Shown here one piece after another: positions 36,201-47,486 of a stretch of 64,000 nt of DNA; positions within the stretch are counted from its first letter, which is position 1; each line of letters starts with the position of its first letter. Where the stretch lies: NCBI GenBank assembly GCA_037074705.1, contig CM073593.1, positions 59,215,501 to 59,279,500 of the forward strand. Direction: 5' to 3'. Source of the stretch: Zhengitettix transpicula. Its lineage: Eukaryota; Arthropoda; Insecta; Orthoptera; Tetrigidae. The translations under genes were made by a program, and so were the position numbers. The notes beneath the pieces are model-generated. The model had not been told where the DNA came from, ran no database searches, and saw only the letters and a list, made by a program, of their open reading frames with translations.

Positions 36201-36954
36201 TTGGAATAGCAGTAGGTTCTCAATGATGCAGTATTTGTACATGATGATGACGAGCTGGGCAATTGTTTGTGATGTGTGGTATTTGCCACCAATGTATCAG
36301 CAAGAAGGAGAATCAGCAATAGATTTTGCCAACAGAGTAAAAAGTGTTATAGCTAGGCAAGGAGGCTTGGTTGATTTAATGTGGTATGTATTTATTTTTT
36401 TCACATATTCATACTCTATATAGAGTGTGATATTGCCTACCTGGTTAGTATATGTGATGTTGATAATTAAAAAACTGTTTACATTGAGACATCCCATATA
36501 TTTTCTGTGTTATGCTACTTTCCTTTAACGAATACTAAGTGATAGAGAAGTTGGCAAGCAAGTTAAAATATGAAAGATGGAAGCTTTCCCAGGAAATAAA
36601 TGTTAGTGGATCAGCCATAGAGAATAATTGTCAAGCTTTTCTTTATTTATTATTATTGTTGTCTTTCATTAATTTAGACTTGGAAATAACTTTGCCTTTT
36701 TGAGTTTGAATGACAATTAAACTTTATCTTTTTACAATGAGTGCTATTAATTATAAAACGCCTTAGTAGCAGATTGCAGATTTTTTATACCTTTGTGTAT
36801 GTAGTTTAGGTGTAATTGTTAACACATTGCTTTTGATAGTTCAGGAATATTTAAATGTTGTTTCAGGGATGGTCAGCTGAAAAGAATGAAACCAAAGAAG
36901 GAATGGAAAGAAAAACAACAAGAACAATTCAGTAAAAGATTGAAGTTGGAATAG
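24258..36954 (+). CDS. GPAT4: Glycerol-3-phosphate acyltransferase 3/4 (ER type), 5' end missing
   Basis: This enzyme transfers an acyl group to sn-glycerol-3-phosphate at the ER, the first step of triacylglycerol and phospholipid synthesis. Coding exons with GT..AG borders: 24258-24515, 24929-25066, 26101-26235, then 26675-26911 or 28009-28242, then 28762-28877, 29423-29564, 36175-36383 and 36867-36954 (stop TAG). Phases join without error. With one alternative exon, the seen part gives 439-440 residues. Order of marks: Asp/Glu-rich linker, WNLLTRTN, two hydrophobic segments, HX4D motif (NHTxPIDVL), RHGGFLGILQ with WFERSE, FPEGTCINNTS, VAIKYDP, and a Lys-rich tail without transmembrane segment. 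Vertebrate GPAT3/4 have 434-456 residues. About 45 amino-terminal residues (first membrane helix) are absent, so the start lies outside the window or was missed. GPAT3 and GPAT4 cannot be told apart here; insects usually have one. Confidence 0.93.
26675..26911 (+). CDS. GPAT4: GPAT alternative exon A (catalytic HX4D, NHTTPIDVL version)
   Basis: This is a 79-codon exon in phase 0 at both ends, preceded by TTAACATTCTCAG and followed by GTGAGT. It encodes a membrane-proximal segment (IGWMVVSTAF), the conserved KRWLNHR, and then GGVCVANHTTPIDVL, which holds the catalytic His and Asp. By eye, 38 of 78 aligned residues equal exon B. Both exons align to the same single stretch of human GPAT4. The open frame continues past the donor, so intron retention would give a truncated protein ending at 27097. 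Confidence 0.85.
28009..28242 (+). CDS. GPAT4: GPAT alternative exon B (catalytic HX4D, NHTSPIDVL version)
   Basis: This is a 78-codon exon in phase 0 at both ends, preceded by TTTTACTTGGTTCCAG and followed by GTATGT. It encodes VMWLTICTGIVGYVPEG, KRWLNHR, and GICVANHTSPIDVL. It is one residue shorter than exon A, lacking one Gly before the motif. It is nearer to vertebrate GPAT4 at the motif (NHTSPIDVL) and at its end (CDNCYAL against TDGCYAM). Both versions keep every residue expected for catalysis. Confidence 0.88.
29735..29738. repeat. 4-bp target site duplication (ATAT), left
   Basis: ATAT sits immediately before the LTR start TGTAATAAACA and again immediately after the right LTR end TACA at 35985-35988. 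A 4-bp duplication fits Gypsy- and BEL-type integrases. The A/T flank makes chance agreement possible. Confidence 0.5.
29739..30854 (-). repeat. LTR, left copy (3' LTR of the minus-strand element)
   Basis: The LTR starts TGTAATAAACAACC and ends GCATTACA. It contains a second start-like TGTAATAATTAA at 29793. Just left of that lies a complement of the primer site (GCCCCATGTTGTGGTAGCCA at 29770-29789), which is absent from the right LTR. Confidence 0.7.
31400..33000. repeat. Decayed internal duplication and direct repeats in the LTR element
   Basis: About 31400-31560 resembles 33020-33180 (shared AATTCTCC..GCTGTTC and similar blocks), so part of the frame region was duplicated about 1.6 kb away. 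A block starting GTAGCAACTGCCACGAAA occurs at about 32000 and 32523, about 520 bp apart. Each copy is followed by GGTCACGAATGCCGCTCGCC. A degenerate third trace (AATCACGAATGCCACGCG) is near 32966. Confidence 0.6.
33033..33446 (-). CDS. Second frame of the LTR element, unknown protein
   Basis: This is a 137-codon frame directly downstream (minus strand) of the coiled-coil frame, from which a stop and nine bases separate it. It is rich in Glu, Asp, Gly and Asn and has no cysteine knuckle or protease DSG/DTG motif. It may be the continuation of one original Gag-like protein broken by a stop. Confidence 0.4.
   Translation of the reverse strand: MTGNEAEDVKGRIKGLNIEGFDEQGDEIVGERGEIGADVNEVENYERIEELQGGVVNQSITEMFVYKDEGGTADGSMAMKTLRNMEIKLIIINKILTLVNGGEKDVNNEHLIRCKYGTAGEFWQNAGQSVFGFRDTG
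33456..34205 (-). CDS. Gag-like coiled-coil protein of the LTR element
   Basis: This is a 249-codon frame starting at ATG 34205, about 270 bp inside the primer site. Residues about 95-200 are a repeated heptad-like series of the type NVSDINKNVADIKKD, with DKNEQNLKEMRADVKKN and NMAELKTDVREWRKEN, which predicts a long coiled coil. The remainder is Glu/Lys/Asn-rich. There is no zinc knuckle. The intact frame suggests a fairly recent insertion or retained selection in the family. The function is inferred from position only. Confidence 0.55.
   Translation of the reverse strand: MEKDSGYLMLLEYVKEQIRKLDEKNKIREEKNKKVNTDDFLEQVLDKSENEGMELGEEELKGLENIEIESQNLGDEIGNNSQRKMEGDSGSMILEYLEKLNTNVSDINKNVADIKKDVANLRAEGDKNVSDINKNIAEMRDKNEQNLKEMRADVKKNLADLGTNMYKNMAELKTDVREWRKENNESFDKTIESIREDKKGIKSGGVEKVNKDVNIEIETCEVANKVGLLEVKCNENVDEIEVIVNENVE
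34496..35984 (-). repeat. LTR, right copy (5' LTR of the minus-strand element)
   Basis: The LTR starts TGTAATAAACAGCC and ends ATTACA. It is about 370 bp longer than the left copy. Part of the excess is in the segment 35090-35900, with repeats of CTGACTC and of blocks around CTGTCTTGTCACATCG, and part is a terminal triplication of a 28-bp unit. Confidence 0.7.
35905..35983. repeat. 28-bp unit, 2.8 tandem copies at the LTR end
   Basis: The unit begins AATGCATTCCCTCAATGCAT and ends TACATTAC. Copies are at 35905-35932, 35933-35960 and 35961-35983 (last one partial). The left LTR has a single copy of this region (about 30833-30854). Confidence 0.9.
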
Positions 36955-38655
36955 ACCTCTGAAATACAAAGAAAATTTTAATGTTGTCAAAATGTCTCAT
37001 ATTTGCCCCCACTACCAACTTGTTGAGTTTCTACATTTTCATTTTTAATTTATTGTTATTTATTGTTTAAGAGCCTGTAACCAGTTTTAAGGTATTATTT
37101 TAAAATGCAAAAAATATCTTGATGTATTTATCACAAATGGCTAAGTGTTGTCTTTATTCCTGTTCAGTTTTTAATGCACAAAAGTATGTGGGGGCTTGTT
37201 TCAAGACTGGTAGGTAGATTTGGTTTGAAGGTTTATTGTAAGCTGTTTTTATTGTACTTCAATTAGTTTGAAGGATGGAAAACAGAATATAATTGTTTAC
37301 TACGAAGGTTGAATGCAAGAGAAAAATTAATGTTGTGGATTGAAATATTTTGAACGGTTACTACAGGTAGTGAATAAAATATTTGTTAAATATACAAGAA
37401 TAAATTACACTTATGCCAAAGATGTTGAAAGCTATGCTTTGAAGTGTTTCATACAGTTTTATATTTTAGAAATATGTACCTGTATTTTGAAAACTTTCTT
37501 TCTACTTTTGTGACTCCCCAGAGATGGTCAAATAAAGTCTGCAGTCAGTCTGACATTGTAAACATACATTCCATGATGCATTTATTTGACCATCTTATTT
37601 ATGTGAAGGAAGCATTCTTTCAGTTTCATTATCTGAAAGACCTTTGTAGGCAGTGGGGAACATCTTTATTTTATTACATTTTCCGCTGTGCGGAGTATAG
37701 GAATCGAGAAATGTGTTCTAGTTCTAAAGTAAGTTGTTACTCTGTGATATGAATGGGAGTGGAAGGTCGTAGCGCAACCTTGTATGCTCTGTATATGTAT
37801 GTGTGCCAAAGCTAGTTTTAGATAGTAAAATATATCCCTTTTTTATTATTAAAATGTGGGTTTGATTTTTATGCTCTGGAGATAAATGTTTAACTGATGC
37901 TCAAAATAGAAATGTTTTGCTGCACAATACTATACCTAAGTCACATTTACTTTATACACACATTTATATTGTAAATTCTGCATAATTTGACATTATGATT
38001 AATTATTTACAAAGAATATACTTAAACAAAAATTTGATCTTACCCTTTCTGAATTTGTATTGCTTTGATAAAATGCTGTTACATGAATAAACTAAAAGCA
38101 TTTTGCATAGTGCTCAAATCAAATTTCCTTTTGGATTTTTTTTACATGAGTAAGGAGTTGTACATATTTATTATCTGTATATATTTGTGAATAATCTGTC
38201 TTTATTTCTTTTTACCAGTTGATGTATGTTGTATAATTTTAAGTGAATGAATGAAGTATTTATTTATTTCTGAAAACAGTATGTGCGGGGAGTGTTTCAT
38301 GTGACTTACTTGATAAACTAGTATGTATACACAGAATGAATAAAAAAATTTCTCAATGAGATTGCCTAGTGAATAATACTTTCACCAGAGAATAGTGACG
38401 GAATTTGAAAATGATTATAGGTTCTGTGGACCTGGTGTATTTTTGTATATACATATAATTAATTTTGCACCTCTGAGTATCAGTTTCTGTAATATTATAT
38501 AAAGACTGAATATTGTTCATACTGTTACTAAAAATGTGGTTATATTTTATCTGTATGTTTTTTCACAGTCAAGACATATTGATAGTTTAAAGAACACTGT
38601 AAAATTGGTTGATTACCTTTAATTTTGAATGCAATAAAAGATTTTGTGAACAAAA
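36955..38655 (+). other. GPAT4: 3' UTR of the GPAT gene
   Basis: After the TAG at 36952-36954 the sequence is non-coding. Candidate poly(A) signals AATAAA occur at several points (37374, 38633 and others); the one at 38633-38638 is followed by T-rich sequence. The real end needs transcript data. Confidence 0.45.
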
Positions 38656-38889
38656 GATTATTTTATAAAATACCCTATAATTGCTGCAAGCTGAATAAAT
38701 TTAGCCAACTTGCATTTTAGTTAGTTAACCTTTATAAATATAATATTTCTGTGTGAGCAATTACGCCTCTGGTATTGAAAGTGCTTTTAAAGGGTGTGTG
38801 CAAATTCTGTAGGTAAGGATAAATTGTTTTAAAGTTTACATACATTGGGTTGATTGACTGTTAAATGTTGACAGTTGAAAGTAGAAATA

Positions 38890-39320
38890 AAACCTATATT
38901 GATGTGACTTATTTAAAATCAATATATTTGTTTGTAGCTTTCAGCAACTAATGTGCCGTAATCATCCTGAGACATTTATAATAGGAAAACTAAAAAACAA
39001 TTTTAAATTAATCTGTACAGTGTTCTTCATAACAACAAAAATATTCATCTGCTCTAAAACATGCTTTTCTTGTTGACCAGAATTCGTGGTGTAGGACACA
39101 TGAATATTTTTGTTACTACAAAGTAGACTGTACGGTTTATTTTAAAATTGTTTTTAGTTATTCTATTTTAAATATTGTAGGTACGTAAAAAATGTAAAAC
39201 CATTTTTATTACAAAATACTTAAGATATTTGCTATTCTATTTTATGGTTTGTAGTTTGAAGGATGATTATGGCTCGTTAGTTTCCAAAATCTACCGTCGA
39301 AATAGGTTTTATTTTTATTT
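38890..39320. mobile_element. Foldback MITE-like element
   Basis: AAAACCTATATTG at 38890 is mirrored by AATAGGTTTTA near 39300. Inner arms pair CAACAAAAATATTCATCTGC-like sequence with CACATGAATATTTTTGTTAC. AGGATGATTA occurs in both this element and the 9551-9805 element, suggesting related families. Non-coding. Confidence 0.55.
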
Positions 39321-39477
39321 TAAAGAAGAAGCACTGAAAAATTTATCTATGATTTACATGTTAGTTATATAAATGATTAGTGCCTTGTCCTTCTATTTCT
39401 TACATTTATTTATTGTTTGTGAAAAGTTTCCACACACAAACCAGTTACCTTGCTCAGTTAATAAAAAATACAATTAT

Positions 39478-39535
39478 GATTTATATATATGTCTGTGTGT
39501 GTGTGTCTTTTCATGGAATATATATATATATACAC
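39478..39535. repeat. TA/GT microsatellite cluster
   Basis: Short TATATA, GTGTGTGTGTG and TATATATATATACACA runs occur within 60 bp, just right of the foldback element. Confidence 0.8.
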
Positions 39536-39889
39536 ATCAAGTACATCTTTAAAGTCTAATAAAATTCCCCCCCCCCTATTTGTAATAGTTTTTTAAGTAA
39601 GATGTTGACAAAAAACTAGCCCTTTTTTAGCCATTTTTCCCGTATAATGCGAGAGAAATAGCCAAATGTTCATCGATAAACATTTTGTATGTATGTATAA
39701 TATATTGAAGCGCACACAAACCTTTCCTTGCTGTAAGCAAGATTTTCGTCTATTCCTACAATATGATATATTTCACAAGCTTCTAAACACAATTCACACA
39801 CACACTCGACGTTTGGTTCATGAAATACTTTGTTTAAGCACACTTTATGGTGAAAGCCGTTGATCGCCAATCTCGTCTTCGTGTGGCGT

Positions 39890-40130
39890 AGTTCATGGTT
39901 GGTTTCCATGCGTGTCCTGTCCTGCATAGCATAGCAGATGTTGCATAGAAGTCCTCGATCTTGAATTTTGTGGAACTCCTAAAATTCTTTTCAGGTATCT
40001 AGCCTTTGCTCGGTCCAGTTCTTCCAGTTGTCTGTATGTGAGGTATTCTACTAATTCTAGGCCATACGTCAGAACAGGCCTAAATAGGTCTATTTGATCG
40101 ATAATTGTGTAATGTTTCACTGATCTAGAC
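39890..40130 (-). pseudogene. LINE reverse transcriptase C-terminal fragment
   Basis: The minus strand encodes FRPVLTYGLE, then LEELDRAKARYLKRILGVPQ, the thumb/C-terminal block typical of LINE-type (non-LTR) polymerases. The upstream part is replaced by the A/T array at 40130-40420, so the frame that runs on into that array is an artefact. Confidence 0.7.
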
Positions 40131-40420
40131 TTTTTTGAAAACATTTTTTCGAAAAAATTTAAAAAACGGTTTTGAAAATTTTTTTTAAAAAACGTTATTG
40201 GGAAAAAAAATTTGAATACGTTTTTTGGAGAAATTTTTAGAAAACGTTTTTGGGAAATTTTTTTTGAAAATGTTTTTGAGAAAATTTTTTTGAAAACGTT
40301 TTTTGGTAAATTTTTTGAAAACGTTTTTGGGAAAAAATTTTTGAAATTTTTTTTTGAAAATGTTTTAAACGTTTTAAAAAAATCCAAAAACGTTTTCAAA
40401 AAAAATTTCGAATCTGTGAA
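40130..40420. repeat. Degenerate tandem array of AAAACGTTTT-type units
   Basis: About a dozen loosely spaced units of the form TTTTTGAAAACGTTTTTGGG (about 18-24 bp) with point changes. The unit core is self-complementary. Long frames on both strands (Phe/Lys/Asn or Phe-Glu-Asn-Val) are side effects of the repeat. Confidence 0.8.
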
Positions 40421-41099
40421 TTTAATATTGTTCTTTGATTATTATATCCGTTATGTTTTTAAATTGTATAATTGCCAATTTTTGATAAATAATATTAAGA
40501 CATTACAAGATGCAATATTTGGAAATGAATTTTACGCGTGTGAAATTTAGAGTGGTATTGAAAAGAAAGAAAAAGTTAAAGATGATAGCTTAAGTTTAGT
40601 TTTTTTTAAGTGTTTATTCAGCCGACACGCGGCGCGCGACTCGGAAAACTTGTAAATTTTTGCAGTGGCAGTCAGAAATCGCGATACCGGCCCTCAATTT
40701 CAGACAATTTATCGGTAAATTAGTCCATATCAATAATTCTGACAATGCCACGTCATCCTTGAATACCGCTACTGTTCACAAATGCGTGATTATTGGGAAG
40801 CACTCTTCGCGAAAGCCTCAGTGACCTTGGAAAGCGCTCCTCGGGTCTATCGGTGACGTCACACCTGCTAATTTGTAATTAAACCCATATATATGTTTCC
40901 GCAAAAAAAAGTTATTTAAGAATTCGACTTGTAAATGGTCGGAAAGTGGCTGATATTTTAATCGCAATGTCTTCTGTCAAATATTGTTTTGTTGTATTCA
41001 TGTGATTTTATTGTATTTTCAAGTGCTATTTTTCAGTCTATAGCAGTTTGTGCAATCATATTATATACGGAGGATATTGCCAAGGATTAAATAGAGAAT

Positions 41100-41473
41100 T
41101 TAATGTGATACCTCGTCAATGTGAATACAAACAAGCGTCAATGTATCTGAATTCCCGGAGCCGGGAGCAATAAGCCTAATACTTTATTCCACCACGTGGT
41201 GCGACTCCGGCCGTTGTCCGGAAGCATAGGTAAGTGTCGCGTATTATATATAAATTATTCTTGCCACTCTCTTCAAGTCGGGTCCATGTCACACCAGGGT
41301 AAAGTGAACTGACCAGCTGAACTTTGTATTTTCTCTATGTATATATATCGCCGCTGTGTGAACGGTCGGCAGTTGTATCGTTACGAGACTAGAGAGATTG
41401 ACACTCTGTCCCCGTACACATTAAAATTTCTGTAATAAAAAATCTGTAAACCAAAATTATTGGTCTATATTAC
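41100..41473 (+). repeat. 5' LTR of a gypsy-type element, left border unclear
   Basis: The right border is given by the primer site at 41474. A TATA-like ATATATAT is at about 41339, and an AATAAA (41434-41439) lies near the end, as expected of an LTR with promoter and poly(A) functions. The left border is somewhere left of about 41150. No 3' LTR is visible in the window. Confidence 0.5.
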
Positions 41474-42940
41474 TGGCGCAGTCGGCAGGAAGTAGAGACA
41501 AAGTCAAAATATATATATATTTCACTTTGGCTGATTCTAATCATCTACTCTACGAGAACATACAGAAAAAGAATCTTTCACAAGATTCTACAAAAAATAA
41601 CTAAACACCAAAAAGGATCAACTCCTTCGATCATCGTAGACTTCAGAGGCATCTCACAGAGTCCGCAGAGCGAGTACCTGAATCAACATCACATCCGCCT
41701 TCACGTCTTCAGAGGTATCTCACAGCGTCCGCAGAGCGAGCACCTGAAGAAATACACAGCACGGCATCCACCTTCACGATTTGGAAGGTATCAACAGACA
41801 TCATCCCACGACCAATGCAAACCATCATCATCGCTATTCTAGTGTGAGTAATATTTTGATTAAGGAAACCCGTGATAAGAATTTTCAAAGTAAAGTCTTT
41901 AAATATTTAGAAAAATAAGTAAAATGGCTACGCTATCCGAAATCAAAGCATTCACAGACTCCATACCTGTTTATGATGGTAACCCGAACCAATTAAACTT
42001 CTTTATTAATAGAGTAGACGAAATAATGCAAGTTATAAATTCTGAAAAAACCCCCTATTTCGTCCACCTTAAGAGCAATCACACTTCTAAATATTGAAGG
42101 AAAATTCACGAATAAGGCCGCGGAAACTATAAATGATTTGATTAATAAATTCGCGAACCGACAAACTTCAAACAATATCATATATACATATTATTACCTC
42201 CTTGAAGGATCCACTCAGAAATAATTTAGCTACTAGAAACCCACGGACAATTTCTGACATTGAGAGCCTAGTAAAAAATGACTTCCAATATTTAAGAAAC
42301 AACTTCCTAGAACCTAGACAACACCTTCTCAGACCTCCTCATAACCCTCCCCTACGACAGCCCACTTACCCGAACACACCACAACCGTTCAGAACGTTTC
42401 ACCCTACACCACGACAAAACACCTCAACACAAGAAAATTTTAGACCAACACCGATAACAGTATCCACGAGACAAACGAATAGGCCACAAAAATTATTTCA
42501 GAAATAACGCAAGTCCAAATTGGACATCAGAAGAAATATATTACAACGAAGAACCCCAAGCAGAAATAAAGACCGAAGAAGACTCGCATTTTTTTAGAGT
42601 CAGGCCAAATTACAGACGAGAAATCTTGAGCGAAATATTTAAAACAAAAGGTTAGGTATAAAGAAGATTTTATATTCGCGACAGAATTCGGGAAATCTTG
42701 TGGGAGCGAATATATGCCTTCTATACAAATTTCACGACCAATTTAACCTACTCTTAGGGACTACAGCTATAGAATCTTTAGAAATAGTAATTGATTTAAG
42801 GAATAGAAGGGTTTCTTGCATGGGAAAATATCATAGTCTAAAATATTTTAAGGATAACCTACCGAACTGTAATATTTCTGACCAACAGAATTACAAAGAA
42901 TTATAAAAGAATATAAAGATATATTTCGACTCTCAAGCAA
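41474..42940 (+). pseudogene. Broken Ty3/gypsy retroelement (gag and protease pieces)
   Basis: The primer site TGGCGCAGTCGGCAGGA (41474-41490) matches the tRNA-Ser type used by 17.6/297-like elements. A gag start at 41924 reads IPVYDGNPNQLNFFINRVDE, a conserved feature of this clade's Gag. The frame shifts after about 42055 and continues in other frames to 42507 (Pro/Thr/Arg/Gln-rich tail). A protease-like C-terminal piece containing LLGTTAIESL follows at 42700-42906. Reverse transcriptase, integrase and 3' LTR are missing. The copy is dead. Confidence 0.75.
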
Positions 42941-42944
42941 TTTC

Positions 42945-43185
42945 AAATAAAATTATCCACAAAAAATTTTCGAATAAAAATTTTTAAAAAAAAACTTAAA
43001 ATTTTTTTGGAAAAAAATTTAAAAAAATAAATTTTCGATAAAATAATTTTGAAAAAATAATTTTAAAAAAATATTTTTAGAAAAAAAATTTCCAAAAAAA
43101 TTTTATCAGATAAAATTTTCAAGAAAAATTTTTCGAAAAAAAAAATTATGGAAATAAAAATTATAATTTTTTTTTTGATATTGTA
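42945..43185. repeat. A/T low-complexity array
   Basis: Runs of 4-9 A alternate with runs of 3-9 T, broken by TCGA or GGAA. It resembles the 40130-40420 array but lacks the central CG in most units. It abuts the 3' break of the gypsy remnant. Confidence 0.8.
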
Positions 43186-43475
43186 GTGATTGCAGATCTT
43201 AGAATGAGTTTGAAACGTTATTTAGGCTTAAAAGTTATATTCAAGGAACATAATGATTTAAACCCATAATAATATCCTCTCTGATCAGATTTCAGAGCTT
43301 TTGAATTTGTCGGGTTGAGGTTTCCATTGATTTACAATGTGTAAATGACTACCAAAGTAATATTTTTTCAAAAAATTTAATCTATCAATACCAACACAGA
43401 GAATCAGTCATTATTGGCATTTATATAACTAACTGGTGAGGATATTGGATGACCAACACAATTCAAATGTATAAT

Positions 43476-43481
43476 TTTATT
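43476..43481 (-). terminator. Poly(A) signal AATAAA of the C17orf75-like gene
   Basis: AATAAA on the minus strand lies about 70 bp after the stop codon of the C17orf75-like gene, with T-rich sequence beyond. Confidence 0.55.
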
Positions 43482-43551
43482 AAATTATTAAAGCAAATTT
43501 GACTAGCACCATCCAAATACAAGTCTTTGTTTAATTTTCTTTCTTTCTTTT

Positions 43552-46500
43552 TCAATCTGACAACTCTTCAAGTTCACTTAGGTGCTCCTCAAGAACTTCA
43601 ATGACATCAGGAGCTGATCTCCCTTCCATTTTCACTTGCTTTAGTAAAATATCACTGTTGCCAGACAAGACAAGGAATGTATAAGCCCTGTAAAATGTAT
43701 TACAAAAATTGTGGTACTAAACATATCAGATACCGTGCAACATGTGATTTAAAATTACTGTTAAATTATCTGTATATAAGAAAATGATTTCATAATGCTA
43801 AATTAAATTAATTTCCTTGGTATTCACATTAATAATAATACACTTAAAACATTAAGAACAGAATATAACTTTATCCTCTGCTTTGAGTGTTACTTTGACA
43901 CACAAAACACATTAATATGTTTTCTAATATAAAGAACAATTGGGCTTTATTAGATATTTGGAAAATCTTTATGTTGAATGCCAACTTTACTCCAGACATT
44001 TATTTTTTGTCAAATTTTGGAATATAAAACTTATTTCAAAGGCAAAAACATTTAGCTGATTGGTAGTTTGGCAGTTATCTGAGGATTTTCAGGTCTTTCA
44101 AGTGATTATAAAGTTTCTGATGATTGTTTATTGATTTGAGGGAAGCAGATAATTTGAAAAGACAATTTCAAAAATAGGTTCAAGGCATTACATATCTTTA
44201 ATATTTAGTTTCATTTGAATTTTCAGAAGTTTTTAAAACTAATAAATCACAAGTGGGATGCCTCAAATAAGACATAGTAAAATTTCAAAAGTATTGTTGT
44301 ACAGATTTTCTATGATCTAAAAAGAAGAAAGGATCTACCATTTTGAACAATAAAAAACTATGTTCACCTTCAGAGAAGAAGCTGAGCACATGAGCTTGAT
44401 CACTCATTTTTTACTAAATTCAGTCTATTACATAGAGGCATTTATATCACACTGGAAATGATTAGGGGCATGTTTTAATTTTATAGAATGAAAAGGGACT
44501 GTTTTGTTCCCAACTCTAATTAAGTTCTTTAACATTTTTCATGTTTGAAATGCCGAACTCTCTTCTTAGACAACGAAAAACCTAAACAACAATATACTAA
44601 AACATAAATTCAAAATTGTTACCAAGTTTCTAGTTGGATTTGTCTTATGAATTCTGAGATTTCTTGATACAGAAACTATTCTTGTTTTCCCAACTCATGC
44701 TGACAAAATTGTTCCAACACTTATAATAATTACTCATTGATTGTAATTATCACACTTGTAAATCTAAATAAACAGAGAAACATACCTGTATAATGAATAA
44801 TGATCAGTTTCAGACTGCTTCAGAAGTCTTTTCAGAGTATTCATGTCTTTGACAGTCTGCAAAAAGAAATACATATTTATATGCACGGAAAACCCTCAAA
44901 CAATGGTTGATCAAAAATGTATCAATACTAGTGTAGTGGCTTGTCACAATAATTTTTCCAAACATGAAAATTGAATATCACATTCACTTTCAATAAGTAT
45001 AAAAATAAATCTGAGAAATTCAAATGATACACTTTTATAGCAACTCTTTAATACCATATTACATTTTTTATCCTGATTTCAAATTAAGACAAGGCAAATT
45101 ACTTTTAATTTAAATGCTTCCACAATTTTACGAATTTTCCATGGCTCAGAATTCTGGCCTAATTCAAGCAGCCTTTGACCCCACTCCTTACAATACTGAT
45201 TACATTCTACATCTTCAATATGGAGGTGATCACTTGAATCTCCACTTTTTAAAATTGCATTTTGAGTTTCCAAATTTTCAGCATTAAAACTGGATCCCAA
45301 GTATTCTTTAACTGTGCATACTGACAAAAATTGCTGCACATCAACAACTAGTTTTGGATTTACATCATCATCTGCCATCAGGTGTCCATTCTGTTGTGCC
45401 TAAAAAATATGCTAAACATAATTTTCAATACAATACATAATAATTAAGCAAAAATGCATATTGATGTTTAGTGTGTATGACATTGCATATAACCAAATAA
45501 TAGTTTTACAAATATATCTAAATAAGAATTGCCATTTTTGTTTCACAGGATTCAATTATCAATAATATGTGAAAATATATTTTTAATTTGTATCATTTCA
45601 GGAGTACTTAATTAAACATTCAATGTAAATTCATACCAACTGTAGAAGTAATGAAATATCATCGTTTACTGCTCCAAGTACTCGTCCAACATAATTAACA
45701 CAATCATTGAACCAAGATGAAACTTCTAGTTTGAATTGTGGTAAAAAGTCCTCTCCCTGAAATTTGAAGTTATTAATTTCTTACATGAAAATGAAAATAA
45801 TCACATTCTAACTTAGATTTGTTGTTGGTGGAACCAGGCTCAGGCTTGTTCTGTCTTGTTGAAAATCTAACATGTTTCTTACTATCCAAAGTGGTGACAC
45901 CAACTCTCAAGTTATAATAAGTCAATCATTCTGCCTCTCTTTCCTGTCCATATATAAGTATATGATTAAAACAATTCATATGGAAAAAAAAGAGAGGATG
46001 TGGAGGCTTACTTGAAATTGAAGCTCGGCGTTGTCACTCAGGACAGAAGGAAGACAAGCTTCAATGTCAAGTAAGCTACCCCTTTTCTCTCTTTTCTTTC
46101 AATACAAATTGTTTTAATTTATTTATATATATATATATATATTGCAATATACACTAATAAATTTTTGATTAATGAAATTTGCCCCACATTGTGGTAGCCA
46201 TTTTATGTAATACCTCAAATAAAATAGCAATTTTAACCAACAATTTTTTTTTATTACACAATTTACAATTACACAAATCTGATGAAATTTTATATATCAA
46301 AACAATTTTATTTACCTAATTTAAATAATTGGACTCGGTACCCTCAAGGTCTTTACTGGGTTGATAATAAAACGGAACAAAATGTTACAATTAAACAAAT
46401 GCAGTTACAATAAATGAAAAACAAAATGATTAAAACGAAATAATTGAAATGATTGAAACGAGTGAAACAAAAGTAACGAAATCTTTGAAACGAATGAAAC

Positions 46501-46927
46501 TAAATGAGACGAAATCTGACACTTTTTACCCTTTATAGCAATTTACAATTATTAATTCAGAAAATAAACTTACATGCTCTCTGGACCACACACTCACTTC
46601 ATACAGACTTAAACGGCACCAGGCTGCGCTCACACTCTGCTATCACAGCCACCTCCTCTTGACGACATCACCCTCTCGACGAATTCAAACACCAACAACC
46701 TTCTGTAATTATGCCATTAGGACCCTGTCGTCCAGATGTTTGTCAGAACCAATTAGCCCTAAGAGCAGCCCCAATTATTAGTTCTTCCCCTCTCTAAAGG
46801 TCACTTATCCGTAATTTTATCATTTTTTTTTTTTATATGTAACAACCACTCAAGGATCCCCAGTCTGAGTTCGTAAACAAATCTGACAAAAATAAGACCA
46901 TAATTCCTGTCCTTCTGAGCTGGTTAT

Positions 46928-46986
<59 letters not shown>

Positions 46987-47431
46987 ACTTGTAACTTGTA
47001 AGGATAATGTCACATTGCCAAATCAATTAACTTATATGGACAGGAAAGACGCAATAGCACAAAAAATTTGAGGGCTTAAGTCTGTTTCCTTAGGACAGTA
47101 GTATTCAACATATTCATATATATGTTTCATCAATTTAAATAATTACTCATGGAGTGTAATTACCATAATTTTAAAACTAAATAAACAGAGAACTGTGCTT
47201 GTATAATGATATAATTAATATGGACAGGAAATATAGATGCAATCATCAGCTTACCTTAAATTGAAAGTTGGTACAGTGTTGGATAGGAAGGAGGTCTAAT
47301 TTTCAGAGGCCTAAGTCCCCTGTGCCTGACATGGTGGCAATCATACAATGTATCATACCCCTGCCTCTTTTCTATCATATCTATTTTTTCATATGCATAG
47401 CAAAGTATATAAATTCATTTGATAATATATT

Positions 47432-47486
<55 letters not shown>

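Noticed and set aside
39893..40550. Frames of 168 codons (minus) and 112 codons (plus)
   Set aside because: They are produced by the A/T tandem array; only the LINE part at 39890-40130 has real protein similarity.
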